From Brevibacillus fluminis (GTDB taxonomy: Bacteria > Bacillota > Bacilli > Brevibacillales > Brevibacillaceae), in the NCBI RefSeq assembly GCF_003710825.1, contig NZ_RHHQ01000021.1, forward strand, positions 1 to 64,000: a DNA stretch of 64,000 nucleotides, in the 5' to 3' direction. Positions 8,320 to 17,073 of this stretch are shown piece by piece (positions within the stretch are counted from its first letter, which is position 1; every line of letters starts with the position of its first letter). A model generated the notes under the pieces. It was not told the DNA's origin. It did no database searches and worked only from the letters and a program-made list of their open reading frames with translations. Both the position numbers and the translations under genes were made by a program.

Positions 8320-8570
8320 GCTACGTGTTCTCCTAATAGCTTGTCATTTGTCTGCTACTATTTTTATACAGATAAGCGGTGATGACAATGCTTAGCCGAT
8401 ATTGGTGCAGGCAAGTTTTCATACAGAATAGAACGAACCCCCTCTATTTGGCTACTGTGAAGTTATAAACAAACCTGTAAAAAAAAAGCAAGCAGGGGAG
8501 TTGCGTTTTTTGACAATTTAGATTAAAGTGAAATCAGTTGATAAAATTTATTTTATCGGGGGAATTTGCA

Positions 8571-9452
8571 GTGGTTACGATCAAAAAATTGAGCGAATGC
8601 ACGTTTCTTCAAGCAGTGGAGGCATGGAACAAAGGCTTTGAAGGCTATTTTTTTGATGCGACGACGACGGTTGACCGATTTATTACCCGTTTTGCGTATG
8701 AAGGCTTGTCATCGGATTTATCCATTGTGGCTTTCCATGACGATCAGCCAGTCGGGTTGATCTTGAGCGGTGTCCGCACGATTGACGGGAAAAAAGTAGC
8801 GTGGAACGGCGGGACAGGTGTGGCATCCGCGTACCGCAAGCAAGGTGTCGGACGGGAAATGATGAAAGCGCTGATGGCGCTGTATGAGGAAGCTGGCATC
8901 GATGTGGCGATTCTCGAAGCATTTCGTCAAAACGAGAAAGCGATCGCACTGTATCAACAAATGGGCTATGAGATCATCGATCAGCTGCTTTTCTTGCAAA
9001 ATACCGAAGCGTTTGAGACCAATCCGTTTGCCGACGCCAAGAAGCTGCCTTTTACGGTGAAGCACGGCATTCCGCAGGATGTGCGTCATCTCAGCTTCTC
9101 TGACACGTTGCATCCATGGCAGACCCAATGGCAGGGCGTTCGGGACGGGGAATCGCTAATTGTGCTGAATGCGGACGGACAAGAGGTTGGCTACGCCATA
9201 TACAAGCGGAGCTTTGATGAATCGGGCAAACCGCTGCAGGTCAGCTTACTTCAGTGCGAAGTGCGGCCAGGACATGTACAGGCAGACGATATCGTACGTC
9301 TCGCATTGTCGCACGCATTCGCCCCGTGGGATGTGGCGTGCAAACGCACGACGTTTAACTTACCGGCATCGAAGGAGCGGGTTGTCCAGTCACTTGCTTC
9401 TGCTGGTTTCACTCCATCGATGGAACAAGTATATATGCGAAAAGAGCGATAA
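8571..9452 (+). CDS. GNAT acetyltransferase with a second degenerate domain
   Basis: About 293 residues. The N-terminal GNAT fold includes the acetyl-CoA loop region YRKQGVGREMMKALM and the ensuing NEKAIALYQQMGYEI. The C-terminal half (about 160-290) resembles a second, cofactor-less GNAT-type domain. The substrate cannot be inferred. The frame reaches up to ATG 8538, but GTG 8571 follows TCGGGGGAA at good spacing, so I take it as the start. A TTGACA hexamer lies at 8510-8515, without a clear -10. Divergent from the vanRS-like pair. Confidence 0.75.
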   Translation: MVTIKKLSECTFLQAVEAWNKGFEGYFFDATTTVDRFITRFAYEGLSSDLSIVAFHDDQPVGLILSGVRTIDGKKVAWNGGTGVASAYRKQGVGREMMKALMALYEEAGIDVAILEAFRQNEKAIALYQQMGYEIIDQLLFLQNTEAFETNPFADAKKLPFTVKHGIPQDVRHLSFSDTLHPWQTQWQGVRDGESLIVLNADGQEVGYAIYKRSFDESGKPLQVSLLQCEVRPGHVQADDIVRLALSHAFAPWDVACKRTTFNLPASKERVVQSLASAGFTPSMEQVYMRKER

Positions 9453-9502
9453 AAAAAGCAAGCGGATGCGCCTCGGAAAAATCGGGGACACATCCGCTTT
9501 TC
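9453..9502. terminator. Bidirectional terminator
   Basis: AAGCGGATG pairs with CATCCGCTT, with a second inner pairing of CCTCGG with its partner; A and T runs flank both sides. It serves the GNAT gene (plus) and the nitrilase gene (minus), which converge here. Confidence 0.75.
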
Positions 9503-10378
9503 TTATGCCTTGGAAGTCGTCCGATAGCGGTCGTACAAGGCGGTTTTACGGTCAAAATAAGGGGAGACACCGCCATTTTTGCGATTCTCCTGAATCAACT
9601 CCAAATCGAGCGTATGGATGATCACGCTGTTTTTATTGGTTTCCCCGACTGCCAGCGTACCACTTGCCGGGAAGGGGTGGTCGCTTGGCGCAAAGAAGCC
9701 TGCTTGGCAGTAGCCGGCGTCGATTTGCGGAACGTGCGGCAGCTCGCCGACGATGCCGCCCAGCACCACGAACAGCTGGTTTTCGATCGCACGGGCTTGG
9801 GAGCAATGACGCACGCGCCAATACCCAGCTGCGGTATCCGTATAGGATGGGCACAAAATGATTTCGGCTCCCATGTCGGCGACGATGCGCGAACCTTCCG
9901 GAAATTCGATGTCATAGCAAATTTGGATGGCCAGCTTGCCGTGTTCGGTATCATACACGCTGTAGCTGTCACCGGCTGTCAGGAACCATGTGCGGCGTTC
10001 TTCCGGTGTCGGGTGAATCTTGGTCTGGCGCTCGATCCGGCCGTCCGGGAAGAATAGGAACGCCGTATTCAGATAGCCGTCATTTTCTTTATGGATATGG
10101 GTTCCGCCGAGAATCGTCATACCCGTCTGACGGCTGATTTCGGTAAAGGTAGTCATATATTCGTCGGTGTGTCGATCCAGATATGCGCACGCATCCGGTG
10201 TGCTCATCTCCGGTTCCAATGCCAACAGATGGCCGGTCAGGTACTCGGGAAACATCAGCAGGTTGACTCCGTTTTCTTTTGCTGTTCGCACATGCGCGTT
10301 TACTTGGTCCCAGAATGCTGCTTTTGTTTTCAGCGGACCGATTTCATATTGTACGGAACCGATTGTCGTCTTTGCCAT
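9503..10378 (-). CDS. Carbon-nitrogen hydrolase (nitrilase superfamily)
   Basis: 291 residues with the Glu-Lys-Cys triad of the superfamily: Glu45 (LMFPEYLTG), Lys120 (RQTKIHPTPEE) and Cys154 (IQICYDIEFPE). It hydrolyses a C-N bond of an amide, nitrile or carbamoyl compound; the substrate is unknown. The co-oriented GNAT gene ends only ten bases upstream. In B. subtilis YhcX the same GNAT and nitrilase domains are fused in one protein, so this looks like the split form and the two products probably act together. Confidence 0.85.
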   Translation of the reverse strand: MAKTTIGSVQYEIGPLKTKAAFWDQVNAHVRTAKENGVNLLMFPEYLTGHLLALEPEMSTPDACAYLDRHTDEYMTTFTEISRQTGMTILGGTHIHKENDGYLNTAFLFFPDGRIERQTKIHPTPEERRTWFLTAGDSYSVYDTEHGKLAIQICYDIEFPEGSRIVADMGAEIILCPSYTDTAAGYWRVRHCSQARAIENQLFVVLGGIVGELPHVPQIDAGYCQAGFFAPSDHPFPASGTLAVGETNKNSVIIHTLDLELIQENRKNGGVSPYFDRKTALYDRYRTTSKA

Positions 10379-10388
10379 CGTAAGCGGC

Positions 10389-11015
10389 TCACTCCTTTAT
10401 ATCGGGATTTCTCCATTCCACCAAAACGGCTTTGTTGAGAGATTCCTCGTCTTCTACATAGTTTTCGAGAATCTGAATCGGGGTCAGGCCCTGCTTCAAC
10501 ATAAAGCTGAGCACTTGATCGTAAAGTTCGCCTTTGACGACCCGCTCCACATACTCTTGATCGCTCATGTGAGCAGCATGTTGATGATAGCCGGGAATGC
10601 GGCATCCCGCGAGAAAACGTTTGAGGCCCAATTGTGTGACCAATTGCTTGCGTGCCTCGTATAAAGCTTTGGCTACGCCAAATTTGCGAAACGTTGGCCG
10701 CACGCATACATCGATGCCGTACAAGCTGTCTCCATCAGGCTGGTGACTTTTGCGTATATACCCATTGTCCGCGACTTGTGCCCACGTATGTGGCTTTCCG
10801 TCATAGTGGATGATCAGCGAAGTGGACGATCCTGCGATGGTTCCGTCCGGGAGTACAGCAATCATCGCGCCTTCTGGAAAGGTTTCGATATGGGAAGCGA
10901 TTTGCTCGCGACTCCACCAAAGCTCTTCAGGGAAGGGCGGAGGGAATGCTTCTCGCTGCACGTCCAAAAGACCGCCAAAATCGCCCAGCGTATAAGAACG
11001 GATCAGGATGCTCAC
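10389..11015 (-). CDS. GNAT acetyltransferase paired with nitrilase
   Basis: About 208 residues. The GNAT core is visible in LYGIDVCVRPTFRKFGVAKALYEARKQ (acetyl-CoA loop RKFGVA). GTG 11015 has AAAGGGAG at good spacing; GTG 11024 would place the ribosome site too close. It lies directly upstream of the carbon-nitrogen hydrolase gene and corresponds to the N-terminal part of YhcX-type fusion proteins. The substrate is unknown; a joint role in modifying or clearing an amide metabolite is a guess. Confidence 0.75.
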   Translation of the reverse strand: MSILIRSYTLGDFGGLLDVQREAFPPPFPEELWWSREQIASHIETFPEGAMIAVLPDGTIAGSSTSLIIHYDGKPHTWAQVADNGYIRKSHQPDGDSLYGIDVCVRPTFRKFGVAKALYEARKQLVTQLGLKRFLAGCRIPGYHQHAAHMSDQEYVERVVKGELYDQVLSFMLKQGLTPIQILENYVEDEESLNKAVLVEWRNPDIKE

Positions 11016-11141
11016 ATTGTTCACTCCCTTTCATGAAAGACTATCTTGCATAGTATTGTACCACGCACGGTTTCATTCGGGTATGATAGTCATGGTATAG
11101 TGAGTAGTGGGATAACACACCCAAGGACAGGAGTATGGAGT

Positions 11142-12308
11142 ATGCAAAAAGTCGAATTGATTGCCACCGCCACTTTTGGTTTGGAGTCGGTTGTTGCGGA
11201 AGAAGTGAAACATTTGGGCTATACGGACGTCAAGGTAGAGAACGGTAAAGTCATGTATACCGCTGACCTGTCCGCGATTGCCCGCTCCAATCTGTGGCTG
11301 CGCACGGCAGACCGCGTTCGTGTGAAGATCGGGGAATTCCGTGCGACGACCTTTGACGAGCTGTTTGAACAAACAAAGGCGTTGCCGTGGTCCGACTGGA
11401 TTCCAGCGAACGCAACGTTTCCTGTGGAGGGAAAATCGGTCAAATCAACGCTCTTCAGCATTTCTGACTGCCAGGCGATCGTAAAAAAAGCAGTGGTGGA
11501 AAGCCTGAAGAAAACGTACAAACAAGACTGGTTCGAAGAGCAGGGGCCGCTCTTCAAGATTGAAGTGGCGCTTCTGAAAGATATTGCAACATTGACGATC
11601 GATACCTCCGGAACAGGTTTACATAAACGGGGATACCGTGAACGGATCGGGACTGCGCCATTGAAGGAAACGATGGCGGCTGCGCTGATTCTGTTGTCGC
11701 GCTGGAAGCCGGACCGGGTGCTGATCGATCCGTTTTGCGGGTCCGGCACGATTCCGATCGAAGCTGCGCTGATTGGACAAAATATTGCCCCGGGAATGAA
11801 CCGCGAGTTCGCCTCGGAGAGCTGGCCGATTATTCCCAAGGATGTATGGCGCCAAGCACGTGCGGAAACACATGACTTGGCCCAGTATGACCGAAAGCTC
11901 GAGATCGTAGGGACCGACATTGACGAGGAAGTGCTCTACATCGCCCGTGAAAATGCACTTGAAGCGGGCGTCGAAGATCAAATCCACTTCCAGCGGATGG
12001 CGATGAGCGAGCTGCGGACGAAGAAAAAATACGGATATATCATCTGTAACCCGCCATACGGCGAAAGGCTGAGCGAACGTCGCGAGGTGGAACGCCTTTA
12101 CCGCGAAATGGGACAGGTATTCGGCAAGCTGGATACGTGGTCACATTACGTCATCACCTCCGACGAGCAGTTTGAGCAGTTTTTCGGCCGTCAGGCGAGC
12201 AAAAAACGGAAGCTGTACAACGGCAACATCAAGGTGGATTTCTATCAGTTTTTCGGCCCTAAGCCGCCGAGAATCCAACGGCCTGAAACCAGTTTGGACC
12301 ATGATTGA
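11142..12308 (+). CDS. THUMP-domain class I RNA methyltransferase (RlmL-N/YpsC type)
   Basis: 388 residues. An N-terminal THUMP RNA-binding domain (about 1-160) is followed by a Rossmann methyltransferase with the SAM motif DPFCGSGTIPIEAAL and the catalytic NPPYGERL (N-P-P-Y) motif of N2-guanine methyltransferases. The family corresponds to the first half of E. coli RlmL, which makes m2G2445 in 23S rRNA, and to B. subtilis YpsC. ATG 11142 has GGAG upstream and starts the conserved MQKVELIATATFGLE; the frame itself continues to 11046. Confidence 0.88.
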   Translation: MQKVELIATATFGLESVVAEEVKHLGYTDVKVENGKVMYTADLSAIARSNLWLRTADRVRVKIGEFRATTFDELFEQTKALPWSDWIPANATFPVEGKSVKSTLFSISDCQAIVKKAVVESLKKTYKQDWFEEQGPLFKIEVALLKDIATLTIDTSGTGLHKRGYRERIGTAPLKETMAAALILLSRWKPDRVLIDPFCGSGTIPIEAALIGQNIAPGMNREFASESWPIIPKDVWRQARAETHDLAQYDRKLEIVGTDIDEEVLYIARENALEAGVEDQIHFQRMAMSELRTKKKYGYIICNPPYGERLSERREVERLYREMGQVFGKLDTWSHYVITSDEQFEQFFGRQASKKRKLYNGNIKVDFYQFFGPKPPRIQRPETSLDHD

Positions 12309-12321
12309 TGCGTGTACGCGA

Positions 12322-12357
12322 GGCGTCGCTAAATGAGCGACGCCCACCAGTTTTTTT
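12322..12357 (+). terminator. Terminator after the RNA methyltransferase gene
   Basis: GGCGTCGCT-AAATG-AGCGACGCC (12322-12344), with seven T residues at 12351-12357. The T run is six bases from the stem, so some read-through into the next gene is possible. Confidence 0.65.
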
Positions 12358-12376
12358 ACAGATAATAGGAGGAACC

Positions 12377-15187
12377 ATGAAACGAGGAACACGTCTCGCC
12401 GGTAAACTCGCAGCGCTTGGCTTATGCGCAGCGCTCTTGGCCAATTCGGCCTGGGCAGCAGAGGGCACCTCTCCGGTGACGATAAACGAAACACCAAATG
12501 CAACGTCTGAATTGAATGTCAACGCACCTGTTCTTTTTACCGATTTGTCTGGAAGCTATGCCCGCAAAGCGGTGGAACAGCTCGCAGCCAACCAGTTTTT
12601 GAACGGAAAAGGTGATGGGAAATTCCGGCCGAACGACCCGATTTCCCGATTGGATGCGGCTGCATTGCTGGCAAAAATAGTTGGGTTGCAACCGAATGCA
12701 CAGGCTGAGCCGCAATTCGAGGACGTCCCGCATGGGGGTCTGCAGGGAGCCTATGTCGCCACTTTGGCAGAAGCGGGAATCATCAAAGGAAGAAGTGAGG
12801 CAACATTCGGCGCCGGGGACAGCATGACACGCCAAGAGCTGGCAGTTGTGCTCCACCGGTTGATGGGGCTGGCCGGGGAAAAAGCTTCGGAAGACACAGC
12901 GACGGTGACATATCGAGATGACCAAGAAATCGCTGATTACGCTCAGGATGCGGTAGCCGCTGTTACATCCATCAAATGGATGCAGGGGAACAATGGCCTC
13001 TTTTCGCCGACGCGTGTCGTTTCACGGGGAGATGCTGCCGTCATTGCCGACCGCATTTTCGCGGCTAGACAGGCAAAGCTCGCCAAGGTCGATTTTGAAG
13101 TCGACAAGACCAAACTGACAATGGTAGCAGGGACGAGCGAACAGATTCATGTGACGCCGAAGGAAGGCGAAAAGCTGTATTTTTCTCCGATCTTTTCTTT
13201 TGACCAGGCGGAGGTTGGCCGGATCTTGTCCGACGGAACGTTTATTGCCGGACCGAAAGCGGGGAAAGGGACGATTACGGTTACCGTCGGGCAAAAAAGT
13301 GTAACCATCCCAGTGGAAATTACCCCGGACGGCGCCCCGAAAGAAGGGGAGGCAGCGGCATCGACCGAACAAAAAAACTCGCTGCCGACGAACTGGTTAG
13401 CGGAAGAAGGATATACGAATTACGGACCTGATAGTTTTACTTCCATTCAGACGACAGGACCTGTCGATACGTTTTTGAGCGATATGGAGAAAAAGTACCC
13501 TGGACCGGTGGGCGGATTGACCAAGCCATCAGACGCATGGACGGGCTATTTCCGCCAGATTGGTCGGGAAGTGACGGTGGCCTTGCCAGAGGCGAAGCGA
13601 ATTTCGCACATTCTGCTTACGTTCCGTCAAGAGCGCAAGTCAGGTGTCGAGCTGCCACCCAGCATGGAGGTCGAGCTGTCCCAGGATGGGAAGGTTTGGT
13701 GGTATGCGGGAAGTGTGACCAATGATTTTTCTCCGTCCGACTTGACGCCGATGAACCACACCATGATGGTCAGTCTGCCGGAGATGGAGGCGAGCTATGT
13801 GCGCGTCCGGTTCCCGGTCAAGGTGATCGTATTCGCGCGCAACTTGCAAATTTGGGGTTCGGATGAACCGCAATCAACAGGCTCTGCTGCGCTTGCCCCA
13901 GTCCTGCTTGGTTCCGCCAAAGAGCGCACATCGCTTGAAGACCAAAAAGCGGGTGACCGACTGCAAAACATGCTGCTGGCGTATTCAGGCGGCTATGCAG
14001 AGCGCGGGGTTTGGACGAAGGATGACTTCCTCCCGTTTGTCGGGTATATCTCACAGGACGGAAAAGTCTTGGACCAAATGTTTGACAGCATCCTGTTTTT
14101 GCCATACCCCAACCTGCAGACTACGCAAAAAGGCTGGAAAGCGTATCTCGACGACCTGTTCCTGGGGGGCAGACAGCTTGACGCGCTGAATGAAGCGATG
14201 CGGGAATACAACGAACGGCGCGGCACGCTGGTCAACAATCCAACGAAGGAAAAAGTAGTGTTGACACTACCGTATCCGACGCCGACGCAAAACAATTTTG
14301 GGCAAGTATACAGTGATATGGTCCCATTTTCCTTCGCAGCTGACAAGGTGGGCGATGAGCGGGCATACAAGTTCCGCAAAATGGCGTTGGAATGGTATTT
14401 CAACGATATGATGAAGCGCTGGAAGAGCTCGGACTTCAAGTATCTGCAGCTGGAGGGAATCTACTGGTTCCATGAGTTTGTGGATGACGGGGCGCCGCAT
14501 GAGCGGGAATTGATCCGGGACGCTTCCACGATGGTGCACCAAAATTCGTTGCGCTTTTACTGGATTCCGTACTTTGGGGCTGCCGGGCTGACTGAGTGGA
14601 AAACGCTTGGCTTTGACTATGCGTTCCTGCAGCCGAATTTTTACAGCGACAAGGAAATCCCGGTTGACCGGGTGGAAGGAACCTTGGCTGTGGCCAATCA
14701 GTACGGGATGGGCATCGAGGTGGAAGGCGACGAGCGGATGGTTCGGGACATGCGCTTCTATCGGACGTATTACAACCAGTTGATTGCCGGGCACAAGCTG
14801 GGTATCGATAAGGATAAAGTTCACGCCTATTACTACGGTTCCAAAAGCTTGTTGGAGGCGTTCCGCAGCAACTCGCCGCAAGCGCGCGCCGTTTATGACG
14901 ATACGTACCAGTGGATGCGCGGGCGTTTTCAACAAACGGATTATTTGATGCCGGAAGTGGCGCCGGTGCCACCAGCTGATAGTACGACGACCACGCCGAG
15001 TACTACCACTACACCGGATACGACGACGCCGCCAGGTACGACGACGCCGCCAGGTGCGACGACTGCTCCGGGTACGACGACGACGCCAGGCACGACGACT
15101 GCACCAGGTACGACGACCGCACCTAGCACTCCGTCAACACCAGGCACGCCGCCGCCGGTGGCACCAGCTACACCGCAAAACAAGTAA
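12377..15187 (+). CDS. S-layer-anchored DUF4855 protein
   Basis: 936 residues, secreted. A signal peptide (LAALGLCAALLANSAWA) is followed by three SLH repeats (about 50-230; e.g. DGKFRPNDPISRLDAAALLAKI) that bind pyruvylated wall polymer, a Big2-like domain (about 240-320), an F5/8-type C-like sandwich (about 355-500), and a DUF4855 domain (about 520-860; GGRQLDALNEAM, YWFHEFVDDGAPHE). The tail is a Thr/Pro-rich repeat. DUF4855 has no established activity; its aromatic- and acid-rich core and the sandwich domain suggest carbohydrate contact. ATG 12377 follows ATAGGAGGAACC. Monocistronic: terminators lie on both sides. Confidence 0.88.
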   Translation: MKRGTRLAGKLAALGLCAALLANSAWAAEGTSPVTINETPNATSELNVNAPVLFTDLSGSYARKAVEQLAANQFLNGKGDGKFRPNDPISRLDAAALLAKIVGLQPNAQAEPQFEDVPHGGLQGAYVATLAEAGIIKGRSEATFGAGDSMTRQELAVVLHRLMGLAGEKASEDTATVTYRDDQEIADYAQDAVAAVTSIKWMQGNNGLFSPTRVVSRGDAAVIADRIFAARQAKLAKVDFEVDKTKLTMVAGTSEQIHVTPKEGEKLYFSPIFSFDQAEVGRILSDGTFIAGPKAGKGTITVTVGQKSVTIPVEITPDGAPKEGEAAASTEQKNSLPTNWLAEEGYTNYGPDSFTSIQTTGPVDTFLSDMEKKYPGPVGGLTKPSDAWTGYFRQIGREVTVALPEAKRISHILLTFRQERKSGVELPPSMEVELSQDGKVWWYAGSVTNDFSPSDLTPMNHTMMVSLPEMEASYVRVRFPVKVIVFARNLQIWGSDEPQSTGSAALAPVLLGSAKERTSLEDQKAGDRLQNMLLAYSGGYAERGVWTKDDFLPFVGYISQDGKVLDQMFDSILFLPYPNLQTTQKGWKAYLDDLFLGGRQLDALNEAMREYNERRGTLVNNPTKEKVVLTLPYPTPTQNNFGQVYSDMVPFSFAADKVGDERAYKFRKMALEWYFNDMMKRWKSSDFKYLQLEGIYWFHEFVDDGAPHERELIRDASTMVHQNSLRFYWIPYFGAAGLTEWKTLGFDYAFLQPNFYSDKEIPVDRVEGTLAVANQYGMGIEVEGDERMVRDMRFYRTYYNQLIAGHKLGIDKDKVHAYYYGSKSLLEAFRSNSPQARAVYDDTYQWMRGRFQQTDYLMPEVAPVPPADSTTTTPSTTTTPDTTTPPGTTTPPGATTAPGTTTTPGTTTAPGTTTAPSTPSTPGTPPPVAPATPQNK
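14980..15160 (+). repeat. Thr/Pro-rich coding microrepeat in the C-terminal tail
   Basis: Short imperfect units rich in ACGACG and CCAGG encode runs of TTTP, TTPPG and TTAPG for about 60 residues. Such linkers are flexible and can be O-glycosylated; repeat number is likely to vary between strains. It is the extreme C-terminus, so it does not join two known domains. Confidence 0.75.
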
Positions 15188-15189
15188 CG

Positions 15190-15228
15190 AAAAAAGGGTT
15201 AGTGGCATATGGCCGCTAACCCTTTTTT
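15190..15228. terminator. Bidirectional terminator
   Basis: AAAAAAGGGTTAGTGGC pairs with GGCCGCTAACCCTTTTTT around a short loop. It serves the converging DUF4855 and MFS genes. Confidence 0.85.
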
Positions 15229-15252
15229 GTATAAAAACCGATCCAACAAAGC

Positions 15253-16536
15253 TTACATGCTCGCTGTGGTCCCCTTGCCATGCGTCTCTCCTGTTTCAAA
15301 TGACGCGGGAAGCTTGCGGAACATGATAACATACAGATACGCGCTAATGAGGCCGCAGAGCAGGATGATGCCAAACACCCCTAGCGGTGGCATCCACTGG
15401 GACGCCGTGATCAGCAACGGGGCAAAAAACCGACCAATCGAAAATTGCAACGTAGTCGCGCCCATGTATTGCCCACGTTGGTCTTCCGGCGCATATTTGC
15501 TGACAAAGCTTTGGGCGACAGGCGTGCGGATCAGCTCTCCGAGTGTCAATACGGCGATACAGCCGAACAGAAGCCACACATTTGTCGTCAAGCCCATCAT
15601 TGCCATCCCGAGTCCGAATATAATCGACGAAATGATGAAGGCGCGACGATCATTCCATCTTGCTGTCCAGTTGGTCACAACCAGCGTAAACAAAACCACA
15701 AGCAGCCCGTTCAGACCGACCATCCAGCCGAATAGCTTGGTTCCGCCAATCATAAAGGAAAAATCACCCCAGCTAAACAAGGGCTGCACAGGCACATATT
15801 CCTTAATGTAGACGGCCATGTAAAGGTCGAGCTGCATCATGATGATCGCGATCAAAATTCCGCTGATGATGTAGAGGGCAAACACCTTGTCGCTGAAAAT
15901 GACGGAGTAGCTACGCCATTGCTCTTTCAGGCCAAACGTAGAACGGGACTGGGCAGCTTGGTTTTTCACCTCGCCCGGTAGCGACTCCTTGATGATGAAA
16001 AAAATGGCAAGTGTATAGAGCAAGGTGACCGCTGTACAGACGATCAAAAGCGGCGTGCGGTAGTAGATGTAAAAGAACGAGCCTAGAACGGGACCGAATA
16101 CCACCCCAACGTTCATAGCCGTGTAGAACGTGGCGAAGACGTGGCGGCGATCCTCCTCCGGCGTCAAGTCTGCAACCATTGCGGAGCTTGCAGGCCAGTA
16201 GAAGGACCCGCCAACACCAAGGCCGATAAACGCGATATAGTCGATCCAAGGGGAGTTCGATAGCGTAAACAAACCAAGCATTACTGCTTGCAGACCGGCG
16301 CCAAGCAGCATCGTAGGGCGGCGCCCCAGGCGGTCTGCCATTTGCCCGCCGATCAAGCTTGCATACACACCGAGAAGCGGAGGAAGCATGAGCAGAAAGC
16401 CTGCTGTTTCCTTGCCAAACGCTTCACTAAAATGAAGGGCCATAAAGGGGAAAAACATCCAATAACAGACGTGGAAGAGTGTTTCCCCCAGCAGGCGTAC
16501 TTTCAGATTGACATCCCATGTTAGCCAGCTCACCAT
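15253..16536 (-). CDS. MFS transporter, probable drug exporter
   Basis: About 427 residues with twelve predicted membrane segments. The MFS signature between helices 2 and 3 is GGQMADRLGRRPTMLLG, and motif C-like glycines occur in the fifth helix (AMNVGVVFGPVLGSF). These place it among H+-coupled MFS proteins related to multidrug exporters; the substrate is unknown. ATG 16536 has GGAGGTGGCC directly upstream; a start 12 bases earlier would swallow this site. Upstream lies a roughly 300-base leader with a short peptide ORF and a terminator-like hairpin, suggesting antibiotic-responsive attenuation. Confidence 0.82.
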   Translation of the reverse strand: MVSWLTWDVNLKVRLLGETLFHVCYWMFFPFMALHFSEAFGKETAGFLLMLPPLLGVYASLIGGQMADRLGRRPTMLLGAGLQAVMLGLFTLSNSPWIDYIAFIGLGVGGSFYWPASSAMVADLTPEEDRRHVFATFYTAMNVGVVFGPVLGSFFYIYYRTPLLIVCTAVTLLYTLAIFFIIKESLPGEVKNQAAQSRSTFGLKEQWRSYSVIFSDKVFALYIISGILIAIIMMQLDLYMAVYIKEYVPVQPLFSWGDFSFMIGGTKLFGWMVGLNGLLVVLFTLVVTNWTARWNDRRAFIISSIIFGLGMAMMGLTTNVWLLFGCIAVLTLGELIRTPVAQSFVSKYAPEDQRGQYMGATTLQFSIGRFFAPLLITASQWMPPLGVFGIILLCGLISAYLYVIMFRKLPASFETGETHGKGTTASM

Positions 16537-16560
16537 GGCCACCTCCATAACTCACATATT

Positions 16561-16630
16561 TTCAAAACAAAACCGCGCACGAAGGAAAAAACGGTCATCA
16601 GATACAAGACCCATCCCTTGTGCGCGGTTT
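16561..16630 (-). terminator. Terminator-like hairpin (attenuator) ahead of the MFS gene
   Basis: On the minus strand AAACCGCGCAC (16630-16620) pairs exactly with GTGCGCGGTTT (16580-16570), extended by AAGG/CCTT, and is followed by TTGTTTTG. It lies 25-95 bases before the MFS start, inside the leader. It does not end another gene, because no coding region lies upstream on this strand. Confidence 0.65.
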
Positions 16631-16786
16631 AGTCGCATTCCCTTGCCACGTGTAGCAGAAAATGCGAAAGGCGAAAGCTCACCCTGCCATCGAACGATAG
16701 CAATCGAGCCATTCGCCTCCATATCGATTCATATGGAAACGTCGGATGGATCAAGCATCCTGCCAATCAGAACGTCTTGACGGATA

Positions 16787-16811
16787 TTCAGGGAGATCGC
16801 AGCTCCCTGAA
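16787..16811 (-). ncRNA. First hairpin of the MFS leader
   Basis: TTCAGGGAG pairs perfectly with CTCCCTGAA around a 7-base loop. It starts 11 bases after the leader-peptide stop, so a ribosome stalled on the leader peptide could affect its folding. The rest of the 16537-17073 interval holds no other gene I can support. Confidence 0.5.
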
Positions 16812-16821
16812 CGGGAACCGC

Positions 16822-16851
16822 CTACAACATTGATTTGACAGGAATGAACAT
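16822..16851 (-). CDS. Nine-codon leader peptide MFIPVKSML
   Basis: On the minus strand AATGGAGG (a strong ribosome site, GGAGG at 16864-16860) stands eight bases before ATG 16851. The frame reads MFIPVKSML and stops at TAG. Short leader peptides in this position control resistance genes such as erm, msrD and bmrCD by drug-dependent ribosome stalling. The peptide sequence is not one I recognise. Support comes from the ribosome site, the following hairpin and the terminator-like stem before the MFS gene. A possible promoter upstream (TTGCTT-N18-TACGCT) is weak. Confidence 0.5.
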   Translation of the reverse strand: MFIPVKSML

Positions 16852-17073
16852 TGATCCAACCTCCATTTCAACAAATAATTGGCAATTTCGCTTAAGGAGT
16901 AGCGTACCTCAACTGTAATATGAAAAGCAAGAAAATTTTGTCTGGCAGGAAAATTTCTTTTACAATAAAGAATAAAGAGGCTGGGTGCTTTGCGGTGGCG
17001 AGAGAACTCACCCACGGCTTGACCTGTGTTAGACTAAGAAGTAGAACCGAAATGATGGAAGGGGTTATGAGGG

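Noticed and set aside
8355..8372. 14-base match TTTATACAGATAAG shared with the fold-back element at 45721
   Set aside because: Only the match itself is shared, no flanking similarity, and AT-rich promoter-like sequence makes chance likely.
14980..15160. CRISPR-like array
   Set aside because: The repeats are short, imperfect and in frame with a coding tail; no spacers of even size.
14941..15183. Antisense open frame rich in Val/Gly opposite the Thr/Pro tail
   Set aside because: It is the mirror of a low-complexity repeat in another frame and has no ribosome site.
16561..16860. T-box or other classic riboswitch upstream of the MFS gene
   Set aside because: ACCGCG occurs near the terminator stem, but the AGGGTGGNACCGCG core, AG-bulge and specifier arrangement of T-boxes are missing, and the target is not an amino-acid gene.
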